From Micromonospora sp. WMMD980 (GTDB taxonomy: Bacteria > Actinomycetota > Actinomycetes > Mycobacteriales > Micromonosporaceae): a stretch of DNA of 64,000 nt. The notes beneath the pieces are model-generated. The model was not told the origin of the DNA. It did not search any database and worked only from the letters and a program-made list of their open reading frames with translations. The DNA is taken from assembly GCF_029626035.1 (NCBI RefSeq), contig NZ_JARUBE010000003.1:3224001-3288000 (forward strand). Direction: 5' to 3'. The position numbers and the translations under genes were made by a program. Shown here in pieces: positions 16,909-25,141 of the stretch (within the stretch, counting starts at the first letter, position 1; the number at the start of each line of letters is the position of its first letter).

Positions 16909-17541
16909 TCAGGGTCGGATCGCGACGCCGAGCACGTGCGGCGAGGCGGGGACCGGGATGCCGGTCCGGGGGAAGCGGAACCGGTCGACCTCGGTCACCG
17001 TGAAACCGGCGGCCCGGATCGCGGCCAGGGTGTCGCGCGCGGTGTGACAGCCGGCGCAGAACAGCGGCCAGAGCGTCGCGTCGGCGACCCGCTGGGCCCG
17101 GCGCAGGCCCGGTGTCTGCGCCACCACGTGCTCATAGAAGCGCAGCTCACCGCCGGGGCGGAGGATCCGCCGCGCCTCGGCCAACGCCGCCGCCTGATCC
17201 GGCACCGAGCAGAGCACGAGCGAGAACACCACCGCGTCGGCGGCGCCGTCGGCGACCGGCAGCGCCTCGCCGGTGCCGGCGGCCACGGTCACCGGCACCG
17301 GTGCCGCGGGCGCGGCGGCACGGGCGAGGGCGCGCAGCCGCGGCTCGGGCTCGACGGCGAGCACCCCGGTCACGGCCGGCGGGTAGTGCGGCAGGTTGCG
17401 CCCGTTGCCGGCGCCGACCTCGACCACCCGGCCGCGCAGCCCGGCGACCAGGCGACGCCGGTGCGCGGCCATCCCGGCCGCGTCCAGGGCGACGCTGGCG
17501 CGGGCGAACTGCCGGGCGAAGATCGGGTGGGAGACGCCCAT
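16909..17541 (-). CDS. class I SAM-dependent methyltransferase downstream of an Rrf2 regulator
   Basis: The 210-residue product has motif I in GRVVEVGAGNGRNLPHYPP, the acidic strand-2 end in VLAVEPEPRLRALA, GTGEALPVADGAADAVVFSLV (motif IV) and LRPGGELRFYEHVVA. This resembles UbiE/phosphatidylethanolamine-type methyltransferases. Near the C-terminus a FCAGCHTARDT segment contains two cysteines. Its ATG overlaps the TGA of the Rrf2-type regulator (ATGA at 17538-17541), so the two are translationally coupled, and the regulator probably controls it. The substrate is unknown. Confidence 0.8.
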   Translation of the reverse strand: MGVSHPIFARQFARASVALDAAGMAAHRRRLVAGLRGRVVEVGAGNGRNLPHYPPAVTGVLAVEPEPRLRALARAAAPAAPVPVTVAAGTGEALPVADGAADAVVFSLVLCSVPDQAAALAEARRILRPGGELRFYEHVVAQTPGLRRAQRVADATLWPLFCAGCHTARDTLAAIRAAGFTVTEVDRFRFPRTGIPVPASPHVLGVAIRP

Positions 17542-17978
17542 CAGCGGGCCGCCGGGGCCGCGCCGAGGCCGAGCAGGAGCGGGCCGGCCGCGCCGTCGAC
17601 CAGGTCGCCGAGGCGTACGCCGTCGAGCACGGCGAGGAAGGCGGCCCGGGCGCGGCGCAGTTCGCCGCGCAGCCGGCAGCCGGCCACGAGCGGGCAGGCC
17701 GGCTCGGCGCAGTTGACCACCTCGCCGTCGCCCTCGAACGCGCGGACCACCTGCCCGACGGTCAGCTCGCCGGCGTGCTCGGCGAAGGCCACGCCGCCGG
17801 AGCGGCCCCGGATGGTCACCAGGACGCCGAGCCGCTGGAGCCGCTGGACCACCTTGGCGACGTGACTGCGGGGCAGCGCGAGCCGGGCGGCCAGCTCGTC
17901 CACCGTGGCGCGGCGCGGGGCAGCGGCGGTCGACATGGCGATCCGCAGGGCCATGTCGGTCGACCGGTTGAGCCTCAC
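17541..17978 (-). CDS. Rrf2-family iron-sulfur regulator, NsrR-like
   Basis: The 145-residue protein has the Rrf2 winged helix: STDMALRIAMSTAA, ATVDELAARLALPRSHVAKV (recognition helix) and LVTIRGRSGGVAFAE. The C-terminal part carries three cysteines as C-x4-C-x5-C in NCAEPACPLVAGCRL. This is the spacing that binds a [4Fe-4S] or [2Fe-2S] cluster in the nitric-oxide sensor NsrR and differs from IscR. A role as nitric oxide or redox sensor is thus likely but inferred. The start is GTG 17978. The gene leads a two-gene operon with the methyltransferase and is divergent from an alpha/beta hydrolase, so it could control both through the 135-base spacer. Confidence 0.8.
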   Translation of the reverse strand: MRLNRSTDMALRIAMSTAAAPRRATVDELAARLALPRSHVAKVVQRLQRLGVLVTIRGRSGGVAFAEHAGELTVGQVVRAFEGDGEVVNCAEPACPLVAGCRLRGELRRARAAFLAVLDGVRLGDLVDGAAGPLLLGLGAAPAAR

Positions 17979-18113
17979 GACCCGACCCTAACGAGTCGAC
18001 GCCGATCGCGACACGGGTGGCTTCCGGTGCCCGAGTCACCTGCGCCGCGCGCCCGTCGGCGGCGAGGACCGTCCGACCACCGCTTGCTACTCGCCGGTAG
18101 CTAAGCTGGGCCG

Positions 18114-18983
18114 GTGAGTGACGAGTACACGCAGGAGTACGTGGACGTCGACGGCGCGCGGATCGGCGTGCAGGTCCACCCGGAACCGGACGGGCCGCCC
18201 GGCGCGCCGGTGGTGGTGATCTGGCCGGCGATGGGGGTCCGCGCCCGCTACTACCGGCCGTTCGCCGCCGCGCTGCGCGACGCCGGGCTCGCGGTGGTCG
18301 TGGCGGACCTGCGCGGCACCGGAGAGAGCACCCCCGCCCCGGCCCGCACCTGCCGGTACGGCTACGGCGAGTTGGCCACCGACGTCGGCGCGGTGCTCGA
18401 CGCGCTCAAGCCCCGCCTGGACGGGCGGGTGCGGGTGCTGCTCGGGCACTCCCTCGGCGGCCAGGTCGCCGTGCTGCACCAGGCGCTGCACGACGCCGGC
18501 CGGGTCGACGGGCTGGCCCTGGTGGCCGTGGGCCTGCCCTGGTGGCGGCGGTATCCGGGGCGGCGCGGCTGGGGTGTGCTGCCGTACACGCAGGGCATCG
18601 CGGCCCTGACCCGGCTGGTCGGTGTCTGGCCCGGGTGGGGCTTCGGGGGCCGGCAGGCCCGGGGCGTGATCCTGGACTGGGCGCACACCGCCCGCACCGG
18701 GCGGTTCCCGACGCTCGACGGGGTGGACACCGAGGCCGCCGTGCGGCGGATCCGGACACCCGTGCTCGCGGTCAGCGTCGACGACGACCAGTACACGCCG
18801 CACGAGACACTCGACCACCTCTGCGACAAGCTGACCGCCGCGCCGCTGACCCGGCACCGCTACACCGCCGCCGAGGCGGGCGCCGCGCTGGACCACTTCA
18901 CCTGGGTCCGCGCCGCCGCGCCGCTGGCCGCCCGGGTGGCCGCGTTCGCGGGCTCGCTGCCGTCCCGCGTTCCGGGGGCGTGA
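18114..18983 (+). CDS. alpha/beta hydrolase
   Basis: The 289-residue cytoplasmic protein carries the oxyanion region VIWPAMGVRARYY, VADLRGTGES, the nucleophile elbow LLGHSLGGQVA, the acid AVSVDDDQYTPHET and the histidine ALDHFTWVR. Its length and the insertion between nucleophile and acid fit the serine-aminopeptidase-like hydrolases. Start GTG 18114 lies seven bases behind a TAAGCT, and no ribosome binding site is visible, so translation may be leaderless. The substrate is unknown. Confidence 0.75.
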   Translation: MSDEYTQEYVDVDGARIGVQVHPEPDGPPGAPVVVIWPAMGVRARYYRPFAAALRDAGLAVVVADLRGTGESTPAPARTCRYGYGELATDVGAVLDALKPRLDGRVRVLLGHSLGGQVAVLHQALHDAGRVDGLALVAVGLPWWRRYPGRRGWGVLPYTQGIAALTRLVGVWPGWGFGGRQARGVILDWAHTARTGRFPTLDGVDTEAAVRRIRTPVLAVSVDDDQYTPHETLDHLCDKLTAAPLTRHRYTAAEAGAALDHFTWVRAAAPLAARVAAFAGSLPSRVPGA

Positions 18984-19002
18984 GCGCGCCGAGGACGGGT
19001 AT
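18978..19002 (+). promoter_or_regulatory. sigma-B-like promoter
   Basis: GCGT (18978-18981) is followed after 15 bases by GGGTAT (18997-19002). This matches the GNNT-N14-16-GGGTA(C/T) consensus described for the general-stress factor sigma-B in Streptomyces. It overlaps the end of the hydrolase gene and lies 36 bases before the start codon of the membrane protein gene at 19038. Confidence 0.45.
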
Positions 19003-19037
19003 GCCGCACCGCCCGAACACGGCGGAGGGGGATCCAG

Positions 19038-19667
19038 ATGTCCGAACGGCACACCGCGTTGCGCTCGATGCACGACCTGGGCCTGGCGGCCTGGTTCGGC
19101 GGCTCACTGATGGGGGCGCTCGGCGTCAACGGCGCGGCGGCACGAATCGACGACACGACTCAGCGGCTGCCGGTCGCCTCGGCCGGGTGGGCCCGGTGGA
19201 CCCCGGTGAACGCCGCGGCGATCGGGGCGCACCTGGCCGGCGCGGTCGGCGAACTGGTCACCGAGAGCCCGCGGGTGGCCCGGCAGTCCGGCGTGGGCAC
19301 GGCGAGCGCGGTGAAGACCGCGCTGACCGTCGGTGCGCTGGCGGTGACCGGCTACAGCCGGCTGGTCGGCATGCGGTTGGAGAAGGCGGGCGGGCCGCCC
19401 GTCGAGGGCACCACGGAACCCCACCACCACACGCCGGCGAACGTCGCCGCCAGCCAGCGGCAGATGAAGCTGCTCCAGTGGGCGGTGCCGGCGTTGACCG
19501 GGGCGCTCGTCGTGATGACCGCGTACATGAGCGAGCAGCAGAAGCCGACCCAGGTGTTGCGCGGGATGCTGGACCGCGCCGGCGGGCTGGTGTCCACGCC
19601 GAGGAACCTCGGCAAGATGGCCGCCGTGGGCGCGGTGGGCCGGCATCTGGTCACCTCCGGCCGCTGA
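19038..19667 (+). CDS. conserved actinobacterial membrane protein
   Basis: The 209-residue product has hydrophobic segments around GLAAWFGGSLMGALGVNG, VNAAAIGAHLAGAVGELV, VKTALTVGALAVTGYSRLVG and QWAVPALTGALVVMTAYM, so about four membrane spans. The rest is short hydrophilic loops. GGAGGGGG lies eight bases before ATG. I recognise no catalytic motif. A sigma-B-like promoter precedes it, which would place it in the stress response; a hairpin terminator follows. Confidence 0.65.
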   Translation: MSERHTALRSMHDLGLAAWFGGSLMGALGVNGAAARIDDTTQRLPVASAGWARWTPVNAAAIGAHLAGAVGELVTESPRVARQSGVGTASAVKTALTVGALAVTGYSRLVGMRLEKAGGPPVEGTTEPHHHTPANVAASQRQMKLLQWAVPALTGALVVMTAYMSEQQKPTQVLRGMLDRAGGLVSTPRNLGKMAAVGAVGRHLVTSGR

Positions 19668-19670
19668 GAC

Positions 19671-19720
19671 CACCGCGCGGCGGGTGACCCACATCGGGGT
19701 GGGCCACCCGCCGCGCGGTG
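19671..19720. terminator. bidirectional hairpin terminator
   Basis: A perfect 16-bp stem (CACCGCGCGGCGGGTG and its reverse complement) encloses an 18-base loop that can extend it with CCCAC/GTGGG. It lies directly after the membrane protein gene (plus) and five bases beyond the stop of the small minus-strand gene. Confidence 0.85.
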
Positions 19721-19725
19721 CCCGC

Positions 19726-19920
19726 TCAGGAGCCGGTGCCGTCCTCACCCGGGCGGCCCGGCGCGGCCTGCTCGTTCGCCGGCGCCGGCGACCCGGCCAC
19801 CGGGTGCCCGGTGTCGTCCACCACGCCCGGCGCCATGCTGCCGCCGTGCGCCTCCTCGGCGTCCCGGGTCGCCCGGGGATCCCGGTCGTCCGGGGCCGTC
19901 TCGTCCCACCGCTCGTCCAC
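19726..19920 (-). CDS. small acidic hydrophilic protein
   Basis: GTG 19918-19920 follows a strong GAGGGGGG ribosome binding site. The 64-residue product (VDERWDETAPDDRDPRATRD and onward) is acidic, Gly/Pro-rich and without hydrophobic segments, probably disordered. It follows the DUF72 gene on the same strand with a 56-base gap and ends at a shared terminator. No family is recognised. Confidence 0.5.
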   Translation of the reverse strand: MDERWDETAPDDRDPRATRDAEEAHGGSMAPGVVDDTGHPVAGSPAPANEQAAPGRPGEDGTGS

Positions 19921-19976
19921 GTGTCCCCCCTCGCTCTCGTCCCCGGCCGGTACCCGCGAGGTCGGCCGGAAAACCT

Positions 19977-20867
19977 TCAGGCCCGCGCGCCGGCGGGCAC
20001 CACGCCGAGCAGGTCGGCGAGGTGGGCGGCGTCGCGCTGCGCCTGGTCCCCGCAGCAGTTGTTCATCAGCACGTGCAGCTCGGCGCACTGGTCGGCCAGG
20101 TCGCGCAGCAGCCCGGACCAGTGCCGCAGCTCCCGGTCGCCGTAGGCGTAGCGGAACCGCTCCTGCTTGTCGCCGCTCTCCCAGGCCGCGCTGTGGCCGT
20201 GGAACCGCACCACGGCAAGGTCGGTGGTGGCGACCAGGATCGGCGGCACCGAGGAGGCGTGCCCCTGCGGCATGTCCACGCAGCCGTAGCCGAGCCCGTG
20301 CTCGCGCAGGAACGTCACGGTGTCGGCCATCGCGTCCTCGGCGAACCAGGAGGAGTGGCGCAGCTCGACGGTGACCGGATGGGGCCGGCACCGCTGCGCG
20401 GCGGCCACGATCCGCCGCCGGGCCGCGTCGCCGCGGGCCAGCCAGGGCGGGAACTGCAACAGCACGGCGCCGAGCCGGTCGGCCGCCGCGAGCGGCGCCA
20501 GCGCCGCGTGGAACCGGTCCCACAACTCGTCGTACGCCCCGGCGGTCAGGTCGCGCCAGCGGATCCGGCTCGGCCCGCCGGCCGGTCGCAGGTCCTTCGG
20601 CAGCGCGTCGACCGGGGTGTGGTGGCCGGTGAACAGCCGGAACACCTTGACGTCGAAGGTGAAGCCGGGCGGGGTGGCGTCCGCCCAGGCGGTGGTGGTC
20701 TCCACCGCCGGCACCGCGTAGTACGAGGTGTCCACCTCGACCAGTCCGAAGTGCTCGGCGTACCAGCCGAGCCGGCCGGCCGGGGTGTTGGTCCCGCGCG
20801 GATACCAGCCGGAGCGGACCAGCATCGCATCGGCCCACGAGGACGTACCGACCTTGATGACACCCAT
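19977..20867 (-). CDS. DUF72 family protein
   Basis: The 296-residue product begins MGVIKVGTSSWADAMLVRSG and contains the family marks W-Y-P-R-G, YAEHFGLVEVDTSYYAVP, GFTFDVKVFRLFTGH, LLQFPPWL, VTVELRHSSWF, and VVRFHGH. DUF72 proteins have a TIM-barrel-like fold; their biochemical role is not established. ATG 20865-20867 is used. A second, only moderately similar DUF72 gene is at 42727. The gene lies upstream of the small acidic protein and is divergent from a DinB gene. Confidence 0.85.
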   Translation of the reverse strand: MGVIKVGTSSWADAMLVRSGWYPRGTNTPAGRLGWYAEHFGLVEVDTSYYAVPAVETTTAWADATPPGFTFDVKVFRLFTGHHTPVDALPKDLRPAGGPSRIRWRDLTAGAYDELWDRFHAALAPLAAADRLGAVLLQFPPWLARGDAARRRIVAAAQRCRPHPVTVELRHSSWFAEDAMADTVTFLREHGLGYGCVDMPQGHASSVPPILVATTDLAVVRFHGHSAAWESGDKQERFRYAYGDRELRHWSGLLRDLADQCAELHVLMNNCCGDQAQRDAAHLADLLGVVPAGARA

Positions 20868-20987
20868 GTCGTCCAGTTCACCGCGAGCCGGACCGGCCGG
20901 CAACCGGAGGCTGCGGTGTGGAGCGCGGGCGATGTCGGTGCGGGGTCGTACCGTGACGTCGGGTCGTCGATCGGAAGGAACGGGTGG

Positions 20988-21494
20988 ATGGACGTCAGCG
21001 ATCAGGTTCTCACCGGCGAGCGGGCCGATCTGCTCGACTCGTTGCGCCGGCACCGCGACTTCCTGCGGCAGACCGTGGCGGGGCTCGACGACGAGCAGGC
21101 GGCACGCCGCAGCACGGTCAGCGAGCTGTGTCTCGGCGGGCTGGTCAAGCACGTCGCGAGCACGGAGCGGAGTTGGGCGCGGTTCGCGACCGGCGGCGCC
21201 GAGGCGATGCGCGGCGAGGCGGTCGACTGGGCCGGCCAGTTCCGGATGGTCGAGGGCGAGACGCTGGCCGGGCTGCTCACCGAGTTCGACCGGGTGGCCG
21301 CCGAGACGGACGCGCTCGTCGCCACGCTCGACCTGGACGCCGCGCACCCGTTGCCCGACGAGCCGTGGTTCGCCCCGGGCGCCGCCTGGACGGTCCGCCG
21401 GGTGCTGCTGCACCTGATCGCCGAGATCGCCCAGCACGCCGGCCACGCCGACATCATCCGGGAGTCGATCGACGGGGCGAAGACGATGGGCTGA
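20988..21494 (+). CDS. DinB-family protein
   Basis: The 168-residue four-helix protein reads ERADLLDSLRRHRDFLRQTV, ELCLGGLVKHVASTERSW, and VRRVLLHLIAEIAQHAGHAD. The three histidines in these helices (H in LVKHV, HLIAE and QHAGH) are the metal ligands of the DinB/YfiT superfamily, which in actinobacteria includes mycothiol-dependent enzymes. GGAAGGAA precedes ATG 20988. The reaction is unknown; a thiol transferase or related role is only possible. Confidence 0.8.
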   Translation: MDVSDQVLTGERADLLDSLRRHRDFLRQTVAGLDDEQAARRSTVSELCLGGLVKHVASTERSWARFATGGAEAMRGEAVDWAGQFRMVEGETLAGLLTEFDRVAAETDALVATLDLDAAHPLPDEPWFAPGAAWTVRRVLLHLIAEIAQHAGHADIIRESIDGAKTMG

Positions 21495-21577
21495 CCGGCC
21501 GGAGGTGACCGGTCTCACCCGGTGCGCCGGCTCCGGCGTGTGACACCGGGGCAGGGGGCGGCGCTGAGGGTCACGAG

Positions 21578-22519
21578 ATGGACGCACCCCGCCTGGACCA
21601 GGAAACCGTCGAGCGCCTGCTCGACGGTTCCTCGGGCGACGCCCCCGCCGCCCCGGGAGGGCTCGTCCGGTGTCTCGACGCCGTGCGTGCCGGGCCCCGG
21701 CCCGGGGAACTCGACGGCGAGGCGGCCGCCGTCGCGGAGTTCCGCGCGGCCCGGGCGACGGCCGCCCTCGGCGGCCGGCAAACGTTTGCCGACTCCGCCC
21801 GCCGACCGCCCGTGGGCGCCGGCGATCACGCGGACGACCGACCCGCCCGACGGTTCGCCACCCTGCTCGGCGCCAAGGTCGCCCTCGCCACCGCGGCCGC
21901 GACGTTGACCGGGGGCGTAGCGCTGGCCACGGTGACCGGAAACCTCCCCGGGGCCGGTCGGGGCGAGGCCCCGCCGCCCCACCGCGACGCCTCGGCCGCC
22001 CCGTCCACGACCGGCTCGACGCCCACCATCCGCCCGACCCGCCCGGCCACCGGCCCGACCGCCGGGCTCCCCGACCCCACGTCGCCGGCCGGGCTCTGCG
22101 CCGCCTACCGGGCCGTCGGCGAGGTCGAACGGGGCCGCGCCCTCCAGGCCCCGCCCTTCGCCGGCCTGGTCGCCGCCGCGGGCGGTCCGGAGCGGGTGCC
22201 CGGCTACTGCGCCGGGCTGCTCGACGCCGCCGGCTCGCCGGGCCCGACCGGACCGCCGTCGGGAACGGGGCCGACCGGCCCGCCCGGCGCGACACCGACC
22301 CGGGACGTGCCGGACCCGGACACCGGCCGACCCCCGGCCGGCACCGCCGCCCCCACGTCCGGCGCAGCCGCCCCCACGCCCGGCGCCGCCCGGACGCCGG
22401 GAGACCCCGCGTCCGGCGTCCGGCGGACCCCGGCCGGCCGGGGATCCGGCACGGTCCGGCCCCCGTCCGGCGACGAGCCCGACCCGGACCGGTCGGCGAC
22501 CGGACGGCACGACGACTGA
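21578..22519 (+). CDS. membrane protein with low-complexity C-terminus
   Basis: The 313-residue product starts with LDQETVERLLDG, a short helical cytoplasmic region, then has one membrane segment near residue 105 (KVALATAAATLTGGVALATV). A Ser/Thr/Pro-rich linker leads to a small extracellular region with LCAAYRAVGE and RVPGYCAGLLDAAG (two cysteines), and the last 100 residues are Pro/Gly/Thr repeats. The layout resembles membrane partners of ECF sigma factors seen in actinomycetes, but no anti-sigma motif and no sigma gene lie beside it. Function unknown. Confidence 0.6.
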   Translation: MDAPRLDQETVERLLDGSSGDAPAAPGGLVRCLDAVRAGPRPGELDGEAAAVAEFRAARATAALGGRQTFADSARRPPVGAGDHADDRPARRFATLLGAKVALATAAATLTGGVALATVTGNLPGAGRGEAPPPHRDASAAPSTTGSTPTIRPTRPATGPTAGLPDPTSPAGLCAAYRAVGEVERGRALQAPPFAGLVAAAGGPERVPGYCAGLLDAAGSPGPTGPPSGTGPTGPPGATPTRDVPDPDTGRPPAGTAAPTSGAAAPTPGAARTPGDPASGVRRTPAGRGSGTVRPPSGDEPDPDRSATGRHDD

Positions 22520-22542
22520 CAACCGGCTGGTAACTTGCGCCG

Positions 22543-23244
22543 ATGACCCCCCGGCGTCGCCGACCGGCGATCCTCCTCCGCGTGGCCGTGGTGCTCGGTG
22601 TGGTGGCCGGCATCGTGCTCACCGCGCTCGGCCCGGCCACGGTGACCGGCCTGCTGCCCTACTTCACCATCCAGAGCAACCTGGCCGTCGGCGTGCTCGC
22701 CGGCTACGCCGCCTGGTGCGCGGCGCGGGACCGGCCGGAGCCACCGAGCGTGCTCAAGGGCGCGGTGACCCTCTACATCACCATCACCGGCACGGTCTAC
22801 CACCTGGTGCTGGCGAACCCCGCCAGCCCGTTCGCGATGGCCCAGCCGGACCGGCAGCCGGGCGAGTGGTGGGGCAACCAGCTCCTGCACACCGTGGTGC
22901 CGCTGCTGGCGGTCGCCGACTGGGCGCTGTTCGACAGGCGCGGCCGGCTCCGCCCCCGATACGCCGCCTGGTGGTTGGCGTTCCCGCTGGCCTACCTCGG
23001 CTTCGCGCTGGTACGCGGGCTCGTCGTGCACAGCTACCCGTACCCGTTCCTCGACGCCGGGCAGCTCGGCTACGACGGCGTCGGCCTCAGCGCGGTCGCC
23101 TTCGCCGTCGTGTTCTGGCTGCTTGGCCTGCTCTTCGTGGGCGTAGACCGGCTGCTCGCCCGCGCCGCCCCCGCTCCCGCTCCGGTCGCCCGTGAGGAGG
23201 GGCACCCGGTCAACGCCTCCGGCGGAGAAGCGGTCCCCTCCTGA
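22543..23244 (+). CDS. Pr6Pr-family membrane protein
   Basis: The 233-residue protein has six predicted spans and the family's features: FTIQSNLAVGVLAGYAAW near residue 45, TLYITITGTVYHLVL, QLLHTVVPLLAVADW, a PRYAAWWLAFPLAYLGFALV segment and SYPYPFLDAGQLGY. Pr6Pr proteins are six-helix membrane proteins of unknown role. TAACTT lies close before ATG 22543 without a ribosome binding site, so the transcript may be leaderless. It ends 17 bases before the convergent debranching-type gene. Confidence 0.8.
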   Translation: MTPRRRRPAILLRVAVVLGVVAGIVLTALGPATVTGLLPYFTIQSNLAVGVLAGYAAWCAARDRPEPPSVLKGAVTLYITITGTVYHLVLANPASPFAMAQPDRQPGEWWGNQLLHTVVPLLAVADWALFDRRGRLRPRYAAWWLAFPLAYLGFALVRGLVVHSYPYPFLDAGQLGYDGVGLSAVAFAVVFWLLGLLFVGVDRLLARAAPAPAPVAREEGHPVNASGGEAVPS

Positions 23245-23261
23245 CCGGGTGAGCGGACCGG

Positions 23262-24627
23262 TCAGGCGGCGCGGCGGACATCGCCCGCCTGGCCGACGCG
23301 CATCCGCCGGCCGCCGTCCCGGTCCCGGCCGTACGCGTCGGTGCGCCCCCACCGGCCCGGCACGTCGAGCAGCTCGATCCGGCCGTAACCGGCGGGGATC
23401 GCGGGGTCGACCAGCAGGTTGTCGGCGCACGGGCGCAGCCCCAGCATGGTCGCGAGCAGCATCAGCAGGCCGCCGGAGGCCCACGACTGCGGCCGGCCCG
23501 CCGCCGGCAGCTGCACCGGGTACTTCGTGAGCCGGCGCGGGTAGCCGGCGATCACCTCCGGCACCGACCCGCCGAGCGTCTCCGCCACGGCGAGCACGCC
23601 GGCGGCGACCCGGGCCGCCTCGTCGTCGTAACCGTAGCGACGCAGGCCGGCGGCGACGAGCGCGTTGTCCGACGGCCAGACCGCGCCGAGGTGCGCGCCG
23701 ACCGGGTTGTACGGCCGTTGCCCGTCGGCGTACGTGCGGACCCCCAGCCGGTGAACAGGGCCGGCCCACAGAGGTGCGCGGCCAGCGAGTCGGCCCGCTC
23801 CGGTTCGACGATGCCGCTCCAGAGCAGATGCCCGAGGCCCGAGGTGAGCGCGTCGACCGGTGTGCCGTCGGGGGTGATGGCCAGCGCGTAGTAGCCCCGC
23901 TGCGGCAGCCAGAAGTCCTGGTTGAACCGTTCCCGCAGGCGCGCCGCGTCGGCCTCCAGCCGCGCGGCGTACTCCGGGTCGCCCCAGAACTCGCGGGCCA
24001 GCCGGGCGCCCCGGATCCGCGCGTCGTACGCGTACCCCTGGAGTTCGCAGGTGGCCCGCGGGTAGGGCGGCACCACGCCGTGCCGGTCGACGATCGCCTC
24101 CGGCGAGTTGCGCCAGGTCTGGTTGGCCACCCCGTTGGTGGTGTTGCGGGGCTGGTAGCGCAGGTAGCCGTCGCCGTACGGGTCGCCGTACCCGGTCAGC
24201 CAGTCCAACGCCATCCGGGCCGGGTGACGCAACTCCCGGACCAGGTCGGCGTCGCCGGTCCAGCGTTCGTACTCGTCGAGCAGGACCACGAACAGCGGGG
24301 TGGTGTCGGCCGCACCGTAGTAGAGCGCGGTGGGCTCGTCGTCGAACGCCGCCGCCTCGCCGTACCGCAGCTCGCTGAGGATCTTGCCGGGTTCCTCGTC
24401 GTGGTAGTCGTCGAGCTGGCCGCCCTGTGCCAGCGCGAGCATCCGCAGCGTCGCCGGGGCAGCGACTGCAACCGCTCGCCGTCGACCGTGAGCACCCAGT
24501 GGGACAGGAACCGGGTGTCGAAGGAGAACAGGCCGATCGGGGCGCACGGGTGCGCCTCCAGGTCACCCTGCGCGTCGCCCATCGCGAACGCGTTGCCGGC
24601 GAGGACGGAGACCAGTTCCTGTCTCAT
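23262..24627 (-). pseudogene. glycogen-debranching-type amylo-alpha-1,6-glucosidase, internally deleted and frameshifted
   Basis: Three frames carry consecutive pieces of one protein. The first (from ATG 24627) reads MRQELVSVLAGNAFAMGDAQ to VLTVDGERLQSL, the usual N-terminus. Near 24457 it jumps to another frame, ATLRMLALAQGGQLDDY, which in intact relatives lies some 250 residues further on, so most of the N-terminal domain and the start of the (alpha/alpha)6 barrel are missing. At the CCCCC run 23741-23745 one base is lacking: the frame changes between LFTGWG and VRTYADGQRPYNPVGAHLG, then runs to the end (GRDRDGGRRMRVGQAGDVRR). Family length is about 700; about 450 codons remain. Its ATG overlaps the stop of the SCP2 gene. 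Confidence 0.8.
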
Positions 24628-25007
24628 CGGGCCACCGGCCGGTAGGGGAAGCCGGCCACGTCCCGGGGGTGCCGGGCGCCGGGCGGGCCGGGGAAGAGCC
24701 GGCGCAGCGTCATCAGCAGCCGCAGGTTGCCCTGCCCGGAGAGGTCGTTGCGCAGCAGCGCCGCGGCCAGGTGCAGGCGTCCGGCGGCGATCCGGTCGAA
24801 CACCTCCCGGTCGGCGCGCACCACCAGGTCCGCCTCCTCGGCCGAGCGCTCGACCCGGACGTCCTGGCGGTCGATGGTCAGGTACCAGTGCTCGGTCCGG
24901 CCTCCTTCCCGCATGTCCAGGCGGACCGTGCCGGACGTGGTCTCCGGCAGCTCGGGGTGCCGGCCGGCCGCCGCCCGGGCCAGGTGCTCCGCGGCCGAGG
25001 TGCTCAT
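24624..25007 (-). CDS. SCP2 sterol-binding domain protein
   Basis: The 127-residue protein is a stand-alone SCP2-type domain: TVRLDMREGGRTEHWYLTI, VERSAEEADLVVRADREVFDRI, GRLHLAAALLRNDLSGQGNL, LLMTLRRLFPGP. SCP2 folds hold hydrophobic ligands in a beta-sheet cradle. GGGAGG stands before ATG 25007. Its TGA overlaps the ATG of the debranching-type pseudogene (24624-24627), so the two genes are translationally coupled; this pairing in related genomes suggests a common role that is not understood. Confidence 0.75.
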   Translation of the reverse strand: MSTSAAEHLARAAAGRHPELPETTSGTVRLDMREGGRTEHWYLTIDRQDVRVERSAEEADLVVRADREVFDRIAAGRLHLAAALLRNDLSGQGNLRLLMTLRRLFPGPPGARHPRDVAGFPYRPVAR

Positions 25008-25141
25008 CGTGCCTCCCGTGTCCGGTGGTGGCGGCCCGGCGTGCGCGGCGTCGCCCGTGCCGCAGCGTTCCCGCCGCCCGGGTGAGACCAACTCACCCGC
25101 TCCGGGTGAGACGGGCCGGGGCGCCGGGTACTGCGACGGGC

